Positions 40,880 through 53,282 of a stretch of DNA of 64,000 nucleotides are shown piece after piece. The DNA is from Heliopora coerulea (Eukaryota; Cnidaria; Anthozoa; Scleralcyonacea; Helioporidae). Where the stretch lies: positions 1,149,001 through 1,213,000 of the forward strand of contig JASJOG010000080.1 of assembly GCA_030142905.1 (NCBI GenBank). Direction: 5' to 3'. The position numbers were made by a program, and so were the translations under genes. A model generated the notes under the pieces. It saw nothing but the letters and a program-made list of their open reading frames with translations, was not told the origin of the DNA and did not search any database. Each line of letters begins with the position of its first letter. Within the stretch, counting starts at the first letter, position 1.

Positions 40880-42143
40880 TAGACAATCTTAGGCAATGTT
40901 TACACTTGGTGCCCAATTGTATTTTGGATGGGTACTTTAATGAACACACCTATTATGCTAGAAAAAAATATATAAATTACAACTGCCATTATAGTTTGTT
41001 ATTTACATACTACACATGTAGACTTTCACCTCATTTAACCAAATTATTTAACTTAAATTGTGCAATTTATGCTGTCGATGATTAAAGTTTAGGCCTTTCC
41101 AAGCATTACAAACAAATACATACGCATAAATTCTGAGTAGAAACTGTAAGCCGAAGTCTACGTACCGTATGTACATTATCAAACTTCACTGGGGTAGGTT
41201 ACTTCTCCCGAAACTCTTTTGAGATATTGAAAGATGATTCAATCTTTACTGAAAGGCATAAATAGTTTTATAGGCAGATGTTCTTTAACTGATTTACTGT
41301 AGCTTCAAAGATTTCTTAGCTCCTAATAATGTAACGCAACGTATGCACACATTCAGCGAGTTTCAATCATTTCAAGTCAAACGTTTAACACATATAACAA
41401 CGGCTGTTAGATAACTTTTAAAAACTGTACTAGTCAATAGAAATTGTAGTGTGATTGTAAAAATGTAGTGTAAATGTAGTTCAGATTATTTGAATAAATT
41501 TTCGATTGCTCGACTATTAATGTGGTGAATCACCGAGAGACAAAGATTATTAAACTGCCTAATTGTGATCAGTTTTAGCGTAGTATTTGGAAATTTTTTA
41601 ACAAAAACGGTCAGTTTGCCTTCGCTTTAACCGGCCTCGGTGGTAGAATCGCCATCCGACGTCCTAAATTTAGCCAGATCCCTTCAAACTGAACTACTCC
41701 ATATCGTTTCCTTCTGAAAATGACTTAGTTATACCCTCCAAGAACATGGCGGCCGTTCAACTTCCTGTGTACGCGAGGCAACATGCGCGAAGACATGTAC
41801 ATCAAAGGTACCGACACTGAGTGGGACTTCTGGTATTATTCTGTGACTCTGCTGAACAGCTAAGGTAGAGAATTCGTACATAGCTTCATTAACATCACTG
41901 GAACAAAATATGAAATACCCTCTCCGTAATTTCCATACTCCTTTTTGTAATAACGTCGCGAATATTTGCTGTAGTTCTACTAGTTCATAATTTCAGTCTT
42001 GCACCAAGGCAATCTCGTATCCAGGTCCCTCCGTTCCTATACACAGACGTTTGATCGCAGTGTTGTTTTGATGTGAAATTGCTGACTAATAGTGAGTTAT
42101 GGCCTTGTTGTGGCTGGTTAATCGCAATGGTTAATCCATATTT
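40880..42143. other. Upstream of the KIAA1586-like gene
   Basis: TATACCCTCCAAGAAC at 41731-41746 is an exact inverted copy of 36781-36796, a possible terminal repeat or inversion scar. No earlier coding exon was found for the gene starting at 42144. Confidence 0.35.
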
Positions 42144-44714
42144 ATGATGCCTTATGCTGGAAAAAGAAGACTTGAAAATGAAAAGAAGCTGGAATCAGTT
42201 GCGAAGAAATGTCAAAAGATAAATTCGTTTTTTATTCCGACTACCAAACAAAATGAGCACGCACAAAATGAGGAGGATAAGACTCAACAACAAGAAAATA
42301 ATCTTAATAATCATGGCGATCAAGATATTGACAAAAACGAGTTAAATTTAAATGAAGATGACAAGAGGAACAATAGCGATAATCGTGATGACATTGTCGA
42401 AACTACTGTTGTTGGTGCCCTTCCATCGATAGATTCTGATGAATCTGATCAGTCTGCTCAGTTGGACAGTGAAGATATTTCGTCAAACTTTTACAGAGGA
42501 TTTCGTCTCGACCCTAAGGAAATCGTGAAGAAAGCTGGACCCAAGGTCCTTACTTTGTTCAAAGAGAAATGTCGGGCTGTCACTGCAAGAAAAGGTAGAA
42601 AGCGATTATTCATCAAATGTCTTAATTGTTCTGAGCATGAAGAAGAAGCAAAGAGATTTTCTAGCAACCACAAAGTATATATGGCACAAGGTGTTCGTTG
42701 TGATGGCCAAAAGAAGTTAAAGGATGTAATTGATCACCTCCATGGGACACCACATGAAGCAGTAATCAAAAGAGCGAAGTTGATGCAGAAGTGGAACAAT
42801 AATGATCCAAATCATCCTTGGTTACGGACTAAGAAATCAAATGACCCGGCCGCCATTAATACCTTGGTGCATATGGCGGTAGATGTATTCAATGATAGCA
42901 AGTTGCTTACACCATCTGCTTGGTCTTGGCCATCAAGGAGTCTTGCCTGCATGCATGCCGAAGAGCAAGCAAAGAAATATACTGATAGTGAAAGCAATGG
43001 TGAATTTTCTGTCTTCACACCAAATGCTATTGATCTGCACTACCGAAATCCAGTCCACTATGCAGAATTATTGGCGATTCAAGGAAGCCTTGAAAGAGAA
43101 AAGTTAAAAGTAGAGCTGCAAACCTGCTTGCGTTTTTCAATGCAAATTGATGGTTCAGTGGACACGAAGCAGCATGTCAAAACATTTGTTTTTGTGAGGT
43201 TTAACAAGCCCGAATCTCCACTGGAGTTACATACTCGATTTTTTTCTGCCAGGGAAAGTGAAAAGCGTGGTGCAGAAGGGGTTTTCTCTGCAGCCAAAGC
43301 TTCATTTGGTGATGTTGGTTTAACACAAAATGAAGTGCAAGCTAAATTTGTTGGCGTTAGTTCAGATGGAGAGTCTGCAAACACTGGACGTGTTTCAGGT
43401 CTATGGTCTAGAATGGAAGAGTATGTTGGTCACCCAACATTGAATGTTTGGTGTGCCTGCCATAGGTCTGATTTAGCCATGGAAGATTTAATGCTATCAG
43501 TTCCAGAGCTGAAAGTTTGCAAGGCAAATCTCATTGGTGTAGCAACTTACTATCGAGCATTTGGCCTTCGAACGAAGGAGTTGAGGAGTATAAACCCACA
43601 TGCCAAAGCCTTTCCAGCTCATCATGAAGTGCGATTTGCCCAACATTTGATCCAGTTGTGTGAAGCAGTGCTTAGTAATCTCCAGAGCTGTAAGATACAC
43701 TGGACAAAAGTTGTTGAGGCACCAACAGGTGAATACGAAAGAAGCGAGAAATCCAAAGCTCAGGGCTTCCTAAATGTTTGGAAATTATCCAATATGCAAG
43801 TATGGTTAACAGCATTCATGACTGATATTTGCTCAGTATTCCGTTACATCGAGAAGGAGACACAAAATCCTCATATAATCATCCCAGATATATTGAGGTA
43901 CAGAGATAATGGTCTACAAAAGCTAGATATTTTGAAAGACAAACCATATCCAGGTAAAACAATTTATGAAACTAGTTTGAATTTGTGGAGAACGTAATTG
44001 TAACTGCATGTATTGAAAGATCTAACAACATTCTCTCTTCAATATTTCTTTCTCTTCATTAGGTGGCCAAGAAGAAAAGTTAGCAAAAGATCTTGAGCAA
44101 TCAAGAACCCGTGATACTGGAAGCACCGTTGATGAGACTGATGAAACTGAGAGCACAGCGAGAAGTACTAGATCAACAGGCCATGCCTATGTTTCAACAT
44201 CCCGAAGAAATCAATCAGCAGTTAGAATCGAGATTAAAGAATCTGCCTTAAACTTTTTACAGGTGGGAGATATAACGAAAAGAAGGTCTTGTTTTCTTTA
44301 TATCCTATTGTATATATACATTTACTGGTAACAATTCAAAAAATTATTGTTATAATTTCTTTAGGCACGACTGAATGATGCTCAGACTGCTCTTGTGAAG
44401 AACATCATAAATTTGTCAACTTCAAAAACAGCGGCCGAATTCATCTCTGCCTCTCTACCATAACTCGATACTTGTAATATTCCACAGAGTAAAACCTAAG
44501 ATTTTATTGATTCGGTGCTTGAAAACTTCGATGAAATGAAGCCAAATGAAGATATTGCAACGAAAGACTATGGTGTGGGGCTGTATCGCATGTTAAGGGG
44601 CAGTAAAGAGCCAGTGACGGGGTTTCTTTCCAGGTTTTGTGTTCTATCTCCACACAGTATGACCGTCGAAAGATGTGTTTCAACTTACAACATGTTGTTT
44701 TCCAACCTCAGGAC
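42144..44714 (+). pseudogene. KIAA1586-like hAT-derived gene, truncated by hAT copy 2
   Basis: Exon 1, 42144-43953, starts MMPYAGKRRLENEKKLESVA with an acidic, Gln/Asn-rich N-terminus. A Cys/His region (CLNCSEHEEEAK..HLHGTPHEA) and an RNase H-like core with LRFSMQIDGSVDTKQHVKTF, FVGVSSDGESANTG and NVWCACHRSDLAMED follow. Exon 2 is 44063-44262 and exon 3 starts at 44365; junctions are in phase. In exon 3 TAA occurs at 44461 and 44497, after which the same frame resumes to the hAT dimerisation motif (MTVERCVSTYNMLFSNLRT). It is then cut at 44715 by the younger hAT. The product would resemble vertebrate KIAA1586, a domesticated hAT-like SUMO ligase (recognition only). It could still make a protein of about 702 residues ending at 44463. 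Confidence 0.7.
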
Positions 44715-47279
44715 TAGGGTTGGGCGATATTTCGATATAATTGATTTATCGCGATATTTTCACCTACGATTATTGTATCGAAGGTAGAAATTTGAGCGAC
44801 GATAAATCGAAATTATCGTCATGCTGGATGACTATCGTGATATTGCTTCCCATGTGTATATAACTTTTATAAAATTTTTTAAAATTCTTTCAATTCCCAA
44901 AAAATATAATTTTAAGAAGAATTAAAACTATTTTCTGAGTGTTTCCCACTATTATTTAAAGAATGCTACCAATAGTAGTTATGTATTAATTCGCTGAATA
45001 ATCAAATTGCCGACTTTGCTTGCGCTGTGTGCCCACGGCATTTGTGCCAGCGGAAACACAGTAAACGTTGGTCAAACGTACGTTTTTTAACGCTTTACTG
45101 TTTTGCATTGGAGTCAATGGACAACCAAGTGACCGAAACAAATCTTGTTAAAAAGAAAAATACAAAGAGCGCCGCATGGGACTTTTTTGGAATAAAGGCA
45201 GACGAACATGGGGTAGCAATACCATCAGAAGAGCATCGTCCCGTTTGCAACATATGTCGCAAGTCAGTGCAATGTAAAAGTGGCAACACCACAAATTTGT
45301 TTACTCATCTTCGTGATCAACACCCCAAAGAATACAAAGAAGCAAGTCGAAGAAATTGCAATGCAAACAAAGCACCAAGGAGTCAAAGTAAGCAATCAAC
45401 ACTTGAGACTGTTGTTAAGCGCTTAACTCATTACGATCCCAAATGTAGCCAAGCAAAAGAGTTGAATCATGCAGTAGCATATATTTTAGCGAAAGACATG
45501 CAGCCATTATACACTGTTGAAAAACCTGGGTTTCAAAAGATGATTGCCAAACTAAACCCTAGGTATAAGCTCCCTTCAAGAAAGCACTTCTCACACCAAG
45601 AAATTCCACGCTTATATAATCAGGTAAAAGAAACAGTGGTTAATCCTAAGCTAAGCCAAATTGACTTTTTTTGTGCTACAACAGACTTGTGGACCAGCAG
45701 AGCAACGCATCCTTACTTGAGCTATACAGTTCATTTCATTGATTCCTCATGGGAACTTCAATCAATTTGCCTTGAGACTGTGCCCTTGTTTGAAGATCAT
45801 ACTGGAGAAAATATTATTGAGTCCATCAATGATATATTGACCAATTGGAACCTTTCAACTGAAAAGCTAGTCCTTACTACAACGGACAATGGCAGTAATT
45901 TTGTCGCTGGGTTTCATTCACATGGTTGGTTGCGATTGAGTTGTTTTGGACATTGTTTAGACCTCGCTATTAACAAGTGCCTAGAGATGCAAAGAGTACA
46001 AAAGGCAGTGAGACGATGCAGTGCTCTAGTAGCATCATTTTGTCGAAGCTGGAAGAAGAAAAAGGATCTCAACGAGAAGCAACGTCAGTTGGGTCTTCCA
46101 GAACACAAACTTCTTGGTGCAGTTACCACACGTTGGAACTCAACTTATGACATGGTGGAAAGAATATTAGAAAAGCAGCAAGCGTTGTCAGCTGTTCTTC
46201 TCGAAGATAGAAAGTCGTGGTGCCTTATGCTTAACGATGCAGATGTTACAGTGCTGGAGATGTTCGTTGAACTTGTCAAACCCCTATCATACTTAACAGA
46301 TGCTTTATCGGGAGAGAAAGAGGTTACCTGTTCTGCCATCCGACCGCTCTTACAGCATGTGATGGAAATCTGTGAAGATAAAGATGAAGGTAGTCCTCTT
46401 TCAGTACAAATGAAGTCGGCTATTTCAGATAATCTCTCTTCACGCTATGAATCAGAGGTAATATCTTTAGTTATTGATAAATGTAGCTTTCTTGATCCAA
46501 GATTCAAAGTGAACTATGTTGCTGACACAGATCTAGTCAAGTCTAACTTATTGACAGAAATGGTGCAGAAACATCAAGAGGAGTCAAGTAATCATTCTTT
46601 AACTAACCAACCTCAACAACAAGAATGACTGGAACCCCCACCGCCAAAAAAGGCAAAAGGCCTGACTGCTATTTTAAATAAGCTTCCAAAGTCAAATGTT
46701 TCCAATCCAGAAAAACTTTCTCTAAGAGCAAGGGTGGAAAAAGAGATGAATAACTATCTGGAGCAACCATGTATAGAGACGGATAGTAATCCGCTTCTGT
46801 GGTGGAAAAACAATTGTATATATTTTCCTCTTCTTGCCATAATGCCCAGAAAGTATCTTTGTATTCCAGCAACAAGTGTACCATCAGAACGTGTATTCAG
46901 CAAGAGAGGAATTATTGTAAATCCTTTTCGTAGTAGGTTGAAACCACAACATGTTAATAATCTAGTTTTCCTTTCACAAAACCTGGAATAAAGTAGAGTC
47001 ATTCGAACAGTAGACAATGCATGGACAGTTCAGGTTTATGTAAACTTGAATAGTAAATATCAGACTAAAAGAAGCCTTTGAAGGCCCTTCATATTACTTT
47101 AACTGGTTGTTTTACTTGTTTATAATAAGATTATATATAAGCTTACAATGTTTTGATATTAATTAAAATTGAAAAATGCAGTCAATGTTTTTATTACATT
47201 TATCGCGATATTATCGAATATCGCGATAATTTCCTTGACAATAATCGTGTGATGATTTTTTTAATATCGCTCAACCCTA
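44715..47279 (+). mobile_element. hAT transposon copy 2, inverted relative to copy 1
   Basis: Same 2565-bp structure as 37508-40072. The ends TAGGGTTGGGCGATAT and ATATCGCTCAACCCTA differ by one base. The flanking octamers (CTCAGGAC left, TGTGTCAA right) do not match, so no target duplication is visible. It interrupts the last exon of the KIAA1586-like gene. Loss of one flank by deletion, or recombination between the two inverted copies, would explain this. Confidence 0.9.
45117..46991 (+). pseudogene. ZBED-type hAT transposase with one in-frame TGA (copy 2)
   Basis: Same protein as copy 1 apart from three visible residue changes: Arg/His after KHFS, Arg/Lys in the KK(R/K)DLNEK stretch, and Asp/Asn near the end of the first part. 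The start is ATG 45117. The in-frame TGA at 46626-46628 is followed by CTG, and the frame then runs open to TAA 46989-46991 through the dimerisation region. Sharing the TGA means it predates the transposition of both copies. They were therefore moved in trans, or the TGA is read through. Confidence 0.85.
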
Positions 47280-47449
47280 TGTGTCAAGATGTCTTCTAGA
47301 TATCTGAGAAGAAAGCTGCAAAGTTCGGTTAAAAAGATGTGCACTCGATAGCAACCGCACAGTCAGCTGACTGGAACATCATAAAGAATACATTGTAATG
47401 AGATAAGAGAGGTTTTAAGGTTATCCATTCTTTAAAAAAAAATACAATC

Positions 47450-47765
47450 CCATATGTAAATTTCGCACGTCATTACACATATGAAAACAGGATTTCATAT
47501 GCAAAAACGTTTTGATTTCATACATGAGACGAAAGTTTCAAATACAAAATTAATTTTCACATGTGAACCTTCCATGTGAAACACATGTTTCGAACACCAT
47601 CATTTCACATAGGAAATTTTGAACCCGAGTTATTTGACATATGAATTAGGTGTTTTATATATGAAAACGTTCTCATTTCATTGTGAAGTGAAAATTTCTT
47701 ATTCCAAAATGTTTCAAACCCATATGCTTTTCACATGTAAAATATCATGTGAAATTTTCCTGAAG
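47450..47765. repeat. Field of CATATG / CACATGTG palindromes
   Basis: About a dozen variants of TTTCAYATGWGAAA in both orientations fall within about 315 bp, for example CACATATGAAAAC, TTTCATATGCA, TTTTCACATGTGAACC and TCATGTGAAATTTT. A few more lie at 48070-48150 (TTTCACACGTGAAATTT). Spacing is irregular. No gene. It may be a decayed palindromic satellite. Confidence 0.6.
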
Positions 47766-48475
47766 GTTAAACAATGTATTCTAGGTCATTGAGCTGAGAC
47801 ATAGGACACAATTTGGGCTCCAAAATACATAAACTGATATTTGTTAGTCTATAGGTTCAGGAATTTATGACCTGAAACATTTGTGCTGCAATGAAATATT
47901 TAGCGATCTTATCCGGAATGTGATACTGTTGTTTGGAGGTATAGGGACGTAGTATACGAAGGAAGCCAATTCTGAAGTAAGTCATTTGTTGTGTGCTCTA
48001 AGACAGTTTTTTCTTTTGCGGCTCGGATGTAATAGTTTTCCTTCGTTTCAATGTCACGTATGAAGAATTGGTTTCCTATTTCACACGTGAAATTTAAAAT
48101 CCAATTGTTTAAACATGGGACGGTTCCTCCACCTTTTACATATGGTTCAAAGTTCCAAACTGTAAAAATGCACTAGCCTAGTACAAGCAAGACGTATGGC
48201 AGAGCTGCTTTTTGTTCATCGATTTTTGACGTGATAGTTCAAGCACGAATTTGAGGTTTCATCTGGGGTTTCTAACACGAATAAAAATGAAAACCGAGTG
48301 GCGTAGCCTCGAAGCTTTTGTTGCTTTCCAGTATTTGTAGTGCCCTGATGAAATACGATAAACGAGTGTTTGAACTAGCTTCTCAAATGAACATTCCCAT
48401 TGATTTCTTGCATGTCTGATTTGTTGATTTGAATGTGTAAATTAAGAAATGTCATACTGATTACTAGTGAGTTTT

Positions 48476-48862
48476 CTACAGGTTTTCATTTAGTATCAAA
48501 ATGCATGCATGCGATATGCTATGCGTCAATGAATTGGCTACGATAACTCCTGCATTATTTATGAGTTTGAGAAAATTCTTCTGAAACTTTTTAAAAACCC
48601 AAGATTTTCCGTAGGAATCCCAATACGAAAGAAATCCTTTATATCCTCCACTATTGTCCTCTTTTCGATTTCCCAGCAAAGCAAGCTTCAAAAATTTTGA
48701 AATCACGATACTGATGGAAACACGCGGAAAACTAAAAATATTTGGTGTTACCAAGAAATAATTCGGAAACTTCGTCGGTTTGATAGCTTGTTCTAGGTGC
48801 TTGTCATTTGATCTGTATTCAGCTGCCTTGAGAACGCTCCTTAAAAGTTGACAGAGCAACAT
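48476..48862 (-). CDS. Unsupported 128-codon frame, hypothetical
   Basis: An ATG at 48862 opens 128 codons (MLLCQLLRSVLKAAEYRSND..). There is no recognisable domain, no splice context and no neighbour suggesting a role. It is the longest frame in this part of the window, but the composition is not strongly protein-like. It could be chance or part of an unknown repeat. Confidence 0.15.
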   Translation of the reverse strand: MLLCQLLRSVLKAAEYRSNDKHLEQAIKPTKFPNYFLVTPNIFSFPRVSISIVISKFLKLALLGNRKEDNSGGYKGFLSYWDSYGKSWVFKKFQKNFLKLINNAGVIVANSLTHSISHACILILNENL

Positions 48863-51517
48863 AACAATTTAATAAGCCCTGTAGTTCAATTTAAACTCGG
48901 CTACGCCTCGTGTTTTCACTAGGCATTTTTCTGGTTGAAATGACGTCATTCATGTTTCTATCACAGCACAGAGACACGCAAGCAATTTTCTATTTGTTAA
49001 GTAGATGTGGTTAGTTGACAAACTGGCTATTTAACACCTCGTAATATATACGAGTGCATAACATGTTGTGAGTCACATTAGTAGGCTAGCGTGGCCATTT
49101 GACCCTATCTGAGCTGGGTTATTTTTGTTCCTGGGAAGGCTGGTGGGCGATTCACTCTCCCTCTCCCCTCAAGCATAATTCATTAGTTTTGTACCTATTT
49201 CAATACAATTTGGCAGAAATATTGTATATGCAATGCTCCACAATATTAAGGATTATTTGATTCCACATATTTAATAACGTCATTAATACATCACTCAACC
49301 AATGCTTTTACCTGTGTTTTCTTAACATTGTTCGTTTTTTCACTCGTATATCTCCAAGAATTTGCAGTAAGGAAAACTATTCAATATCAAAGATTTCGGA
49401 GAGGCTTTATAACATGTGAAGTAGTTTATTTTACTTTTTTGCATTTTGCTTGTTTATGACGTCACAATGATGTCATATTGAGTTTAAAAGTTCTTAGTTT
49501 TAATTAGTAATAATTCTCAGTAATAAATCTTTTTATTTTACATTTCTATTTCAAAATATACCGTTTTTTGCTATTTGCAAGTTTTTTTGATCTTCCTGAA
49601 ATACTTGTTGCGAAAAACTTTGCGTTATGATGGCGTCATAAATTCAAAATAGATGACGTCATACGAAACTCTCAAGCAAAAAGTTACACTTTTTGGATCT
49701 AAAAAATTCATTGTTTTTGTAACAAGAGGTATTTTCTTTTGAACTAGTATTCAGTTGTAGAAAGTATTTCTACTATTTTGTCGAAAAAAAAATGCAATTA
49801 TTTAACTTCTTTTAAAAAGAAAAAAGTGACCCTTCAACTTTTGGTTATCATGGTAAACATAAGACGGTCGGTCACATACATTTGACGTCTTAAACAATAT
49901 CATCAAATTTATGACTGAGGTGCTTAACTATATCATTGGTTGCATCGGCCAGTTGACCGTCCGTAAAATTAGGCTTAAACGGTACGCTTGATCGAGGTGA
50001 TTTGTTACAGTACAGTACATTCATGTATGCAATCAACGAATTAGTAGATCTAGAATGTATGGCTGTATTTCAGCAGTCTTTTGATGCAATTCCTTACGTC
50101 AACTTGCTAAATCAGTCTGATAAGTTACATTTTATATGGCACAGCTGGCTATCCGGTCTGTACGCAAAATGATGCACGCTGATTGGCTTTGTAGCCGTGC
50201 AATAAGTTTTTTGTACGAAGATCGCAGGCAAATACTCTCACGTACAGACCTCACACTCGGCTAATAGGTAATCAATATGTAAACGTACCTTCAAATAACA
50301 GTGACTCCTTTCTCTGTGCACGACAATGCCTTGGGCTTAAAATGTGAAATGAGGGAACGTATTTACTCACAAGCAAATTGGCGTTCGTTGTAATGTAATC
50401 GTCGACCGTTGTAATCAGGGACCCAAAGTTGTCAGGTGTTTAAACAAGACCCAAATCCAACGACAGTTCGACATCCCAAGTTGAGGTTTGGGTTGGATTT
50501 GCACATGACCATCTCCTGGTCGAGAAGTGGTCACGTTAAGATTTAAACTTTATGGTTATGTTTGGGTTTAATCGTTGTGATTTTCTGGTTAACTTTCAAA
50601 TTAAATTAGCGACAAAAGTGGGAAAGCTCATAGTAAAATAGTTATTTAAGACACTTCAAATACTTTAGTGAGATTATAATGTTTTTCTCCCTCACTGTTA
50701 ATTGCTATTGAGCTACTTCTGTAATGTAAATATTACATATAAAAACATTGTCTGCGCAATTTTGGGTTTTGCTTTTCTGGTCTCGGGGAAAAAAAGTTAA
50801 TGAAGATTGTGGAACAGTAAAAACTTACACATGAGGAAGATGCAAATTATCAAAGCAAAGGCTACTGTAAAATTTCGGAATGGGTTTGCTTCTGAATTCA
50901 GTCTCAGCCAAGGCTACAATTTCTCATGTAATCGGGGCTTTGTTTCAAGCCGGTGTGACGGTTTGAAATTGTATTGTGCTGAGATTGACCCACTCATTCG
51001 TACTTGCTATTTGCATCGGTAGTAATATCAGCGGTAGATATACCATGCTGAGATTCCACAATACTAGAGTATACCAGCACACCACGTTGTCTAAGGTAAA
51101 TCGGACTGCTTCTCGCTTTACCTCGCTGTAATTAACTATTAATCAGTCAATAAATTAATCGACTAAACGACCAATTCGATTGTGACATACAAGTAAGACT
51201 TGAGCGAGTATGACTTGTTTCATTATATTTAGGACATTTTTGCAACCAACTCAACGCCGTGAGAGTGTTATCTTGAGGTTAACTCTACGCTAGTTATATT
51301 CAATTGACCGACAAACATACAACAATCTTCTTGCTGAACAAAGGTCAAAGTGACACCATAAAATTGACAATTATATACATGGAAAGCTTGCCTAATGCTT
51401 TAGCCCTTGTCACTCGAGGGTGGAAATTTCTTTGAAAGAACATTAAAAATACCATGGATACTGCTGTGAAAACGGATGTCATAAGCATTAATTCAAAATG
51501 TATATATTCTCCAGATT
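48863..51517. other. Long non-coding stretch with TGACGTCA words
   Basis: ATGACGTCAT-type words (CRE-like palindromes) occur near 48940, 49458, 49473, 49630 and 49664. The segment at 50948-50990 (AAGCCGGTGTGACGGTTTGA..GTGCTGAGATTG) is loosely inverted at 51838-51885, which suggests the two ends of one old element. No gene is supported. Confidence 0.35.
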
Positions 51518-51531
51518 ACTGAGATAATTTC

Positions 51532-51724
51532 AGAGTAGATGAACGATCTTCAAGCTAGATACTCAGAAAATGGTTTCTGAGCCCCAGACGGGGATCGAAC
51601 CCGCAACCTTCTGATGACCGGTTAGACGCTCTAACTATTGAGCTACCGCGACTCAGATGGATCGAGCTTGAAGATTGTTCATCTACTTTAATATATCCAA
51701 GCTCTCACGTTTCTCAAACATCAA
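51532..51724 (-). mobile_element. tRNA-derived SINE with 14-bp target duplication
   Basis: On the - strand the A box TAGCTCAATAG (51645-51635) and B box GGTTCGATCCC (51601-51591) match the pol III internal promoter. They sit within a tRNA-like head flanked by inverted arms (GATGAACAATCTTCAAGCT / AGCTTGAAGATCGTTCATC). The transcript would begin in TTGATGTTTGAGAAACGTGA. ACTGAGATAATTTC flanks the unit at 51518-51531 and 51725-51738. The tRNA-like head lacks a proper acceptor stem, so it is not a tRNA gene. LINE-driven retroposition is inferred from the target duplication. Confidence 0.85.
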
Positions 51725-51738
51725 ACTGAGATAATTTC

Positions 51739-53279
51739 CTTGCACAACGTTGAAATACATTCTCAGACTGCTACAAACTCGGCCCGTTCCGACCGGAGAT
51801 TGCACCTTCTGTTTCGAGCATGCGCACTGCTTTTGAATACAATCTCAGCACGGTGATTATGTCAGACCGCCACACCGGTTTGCTGGGGTGAATTTCAGTT
51901 CAACATGAAACTTATTCATGTAATCATCCCTGAAGATTTGTTATGTAAATGAAATACCTTTGACCTCACACTTTTCAATGAACATTTGGAAGGTATTGTG
52001 TTCCTCATAAATTATTCGATTCAATAACTTGAAATTTTTCGTGGAATACATACAAGCAAAATGACAATTTCAAGTGATTACAATGAGTAATCTCAAAGAT
52101 TTAGTTGATTTTTTTAGACTTCCTCTTGTAGCCTGACGCCAAAGTTACGTTGTTTACAAATGAATCGGATCTCAATAACTTCAGAGTTCTTAATACAGCG
52201 AAGAAGTATGAAAGCCGATCTTTATAGTTCAATAACTTTTTTGACTTAGAGAGTTTCTAACAAATGTACATTCATGATATAACAGCACCATGTTTTGTTT
52301 TCAATCTTGGTTCTTGGGTTTTGTTGTACTGATTGTATGCAATCGACGTTAAGGTGGCCATGTTGGTGAAACTTTAACAAAGGACTTCATTAACTGCTAG
52401 TGTCACTGACCTAAAACATGGCAGCCGTAGGTTTGCCTTCCGAGTGTCAATGGATTAATTGCAACCCAGTAAATGAACAAAGCAGCGATTTATTTGTGTT
52501 TGTATTTATTACTTTTTAAAATTGGTTTTTCAAGATATCCACTACGTCAGTTCGGTTCCACCTCATTCTCACACTACCAGCTGCCTCACTGGTTGTAAAG
52601 ATAAGACTAAGGTGTACTTAACTTCACGGTCGGTGTAGTTTAGTACATTCGTATTCGTCCAGCGACATGGTATAAAGTGAATATACAACGCATGTTTTGG
52701 GAGAGCCTGGATGAAAGGGAAGGATGTGTCTATAGCTCAGTTTCGTAAATATTGATCATTATGAAAAGTTATTGTTCTGGATGAACACTGCGTTGTTCTT
52801 GTTTATCTTATAAATAATTAGAATTTTGATTTAAACTATTGTATTATAAAATTTAATAAAACGTAAATGCATGTTCTTTAAAATTTTATATTGTGATGTT
52901 ATTCATTGTTAATGCATATAAAGGAGTGCATTCAATTGAATCGTTCTTTTAGACTTTCAACTGTTTCCAAGTTGTTTTAGTATCAGATCAAACTCTTTCC
53001 ATATATGTGCCATAATGTACATCTGTAATACTGCAGTTCACTTTTTGTATGGGTTGCAGACAGTTGGACTGCCACAGAAGTCCTTGGTGTTTTGGTATCA
53101 GATCAAACGCTCCTCGTGTGTGATACGTTTGACTGAGTCTTGGTATCTCAAAAGCGTCTTACCGGTTATTATAGTTTCTTTGGGGATTTTTTTTAGGTTA
53201 CTTTGAGTTTGAATAATGTACAATGATCATCTGTGAATGAAGTGGTTTAGTGGTATACAGGGCAGTAGCTATCGGAGAG
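51739..53279. other. Non-coding stretch, nothing recognised
   Basis: TTTTGGTATCAGATCAAACTCT-like words recur near 52978 and 53091, a short direct repeat. No gene is supported. Confidence 0.4.
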
Positions 53280-53282
53280 ACA

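Noticed and set aside
51591..51645. tRNA gene
   Set aside because: A and B boxes are good, but there is no pairing acceptor stem, the unit has SINE-type target duplications, and related copies lack half the head.
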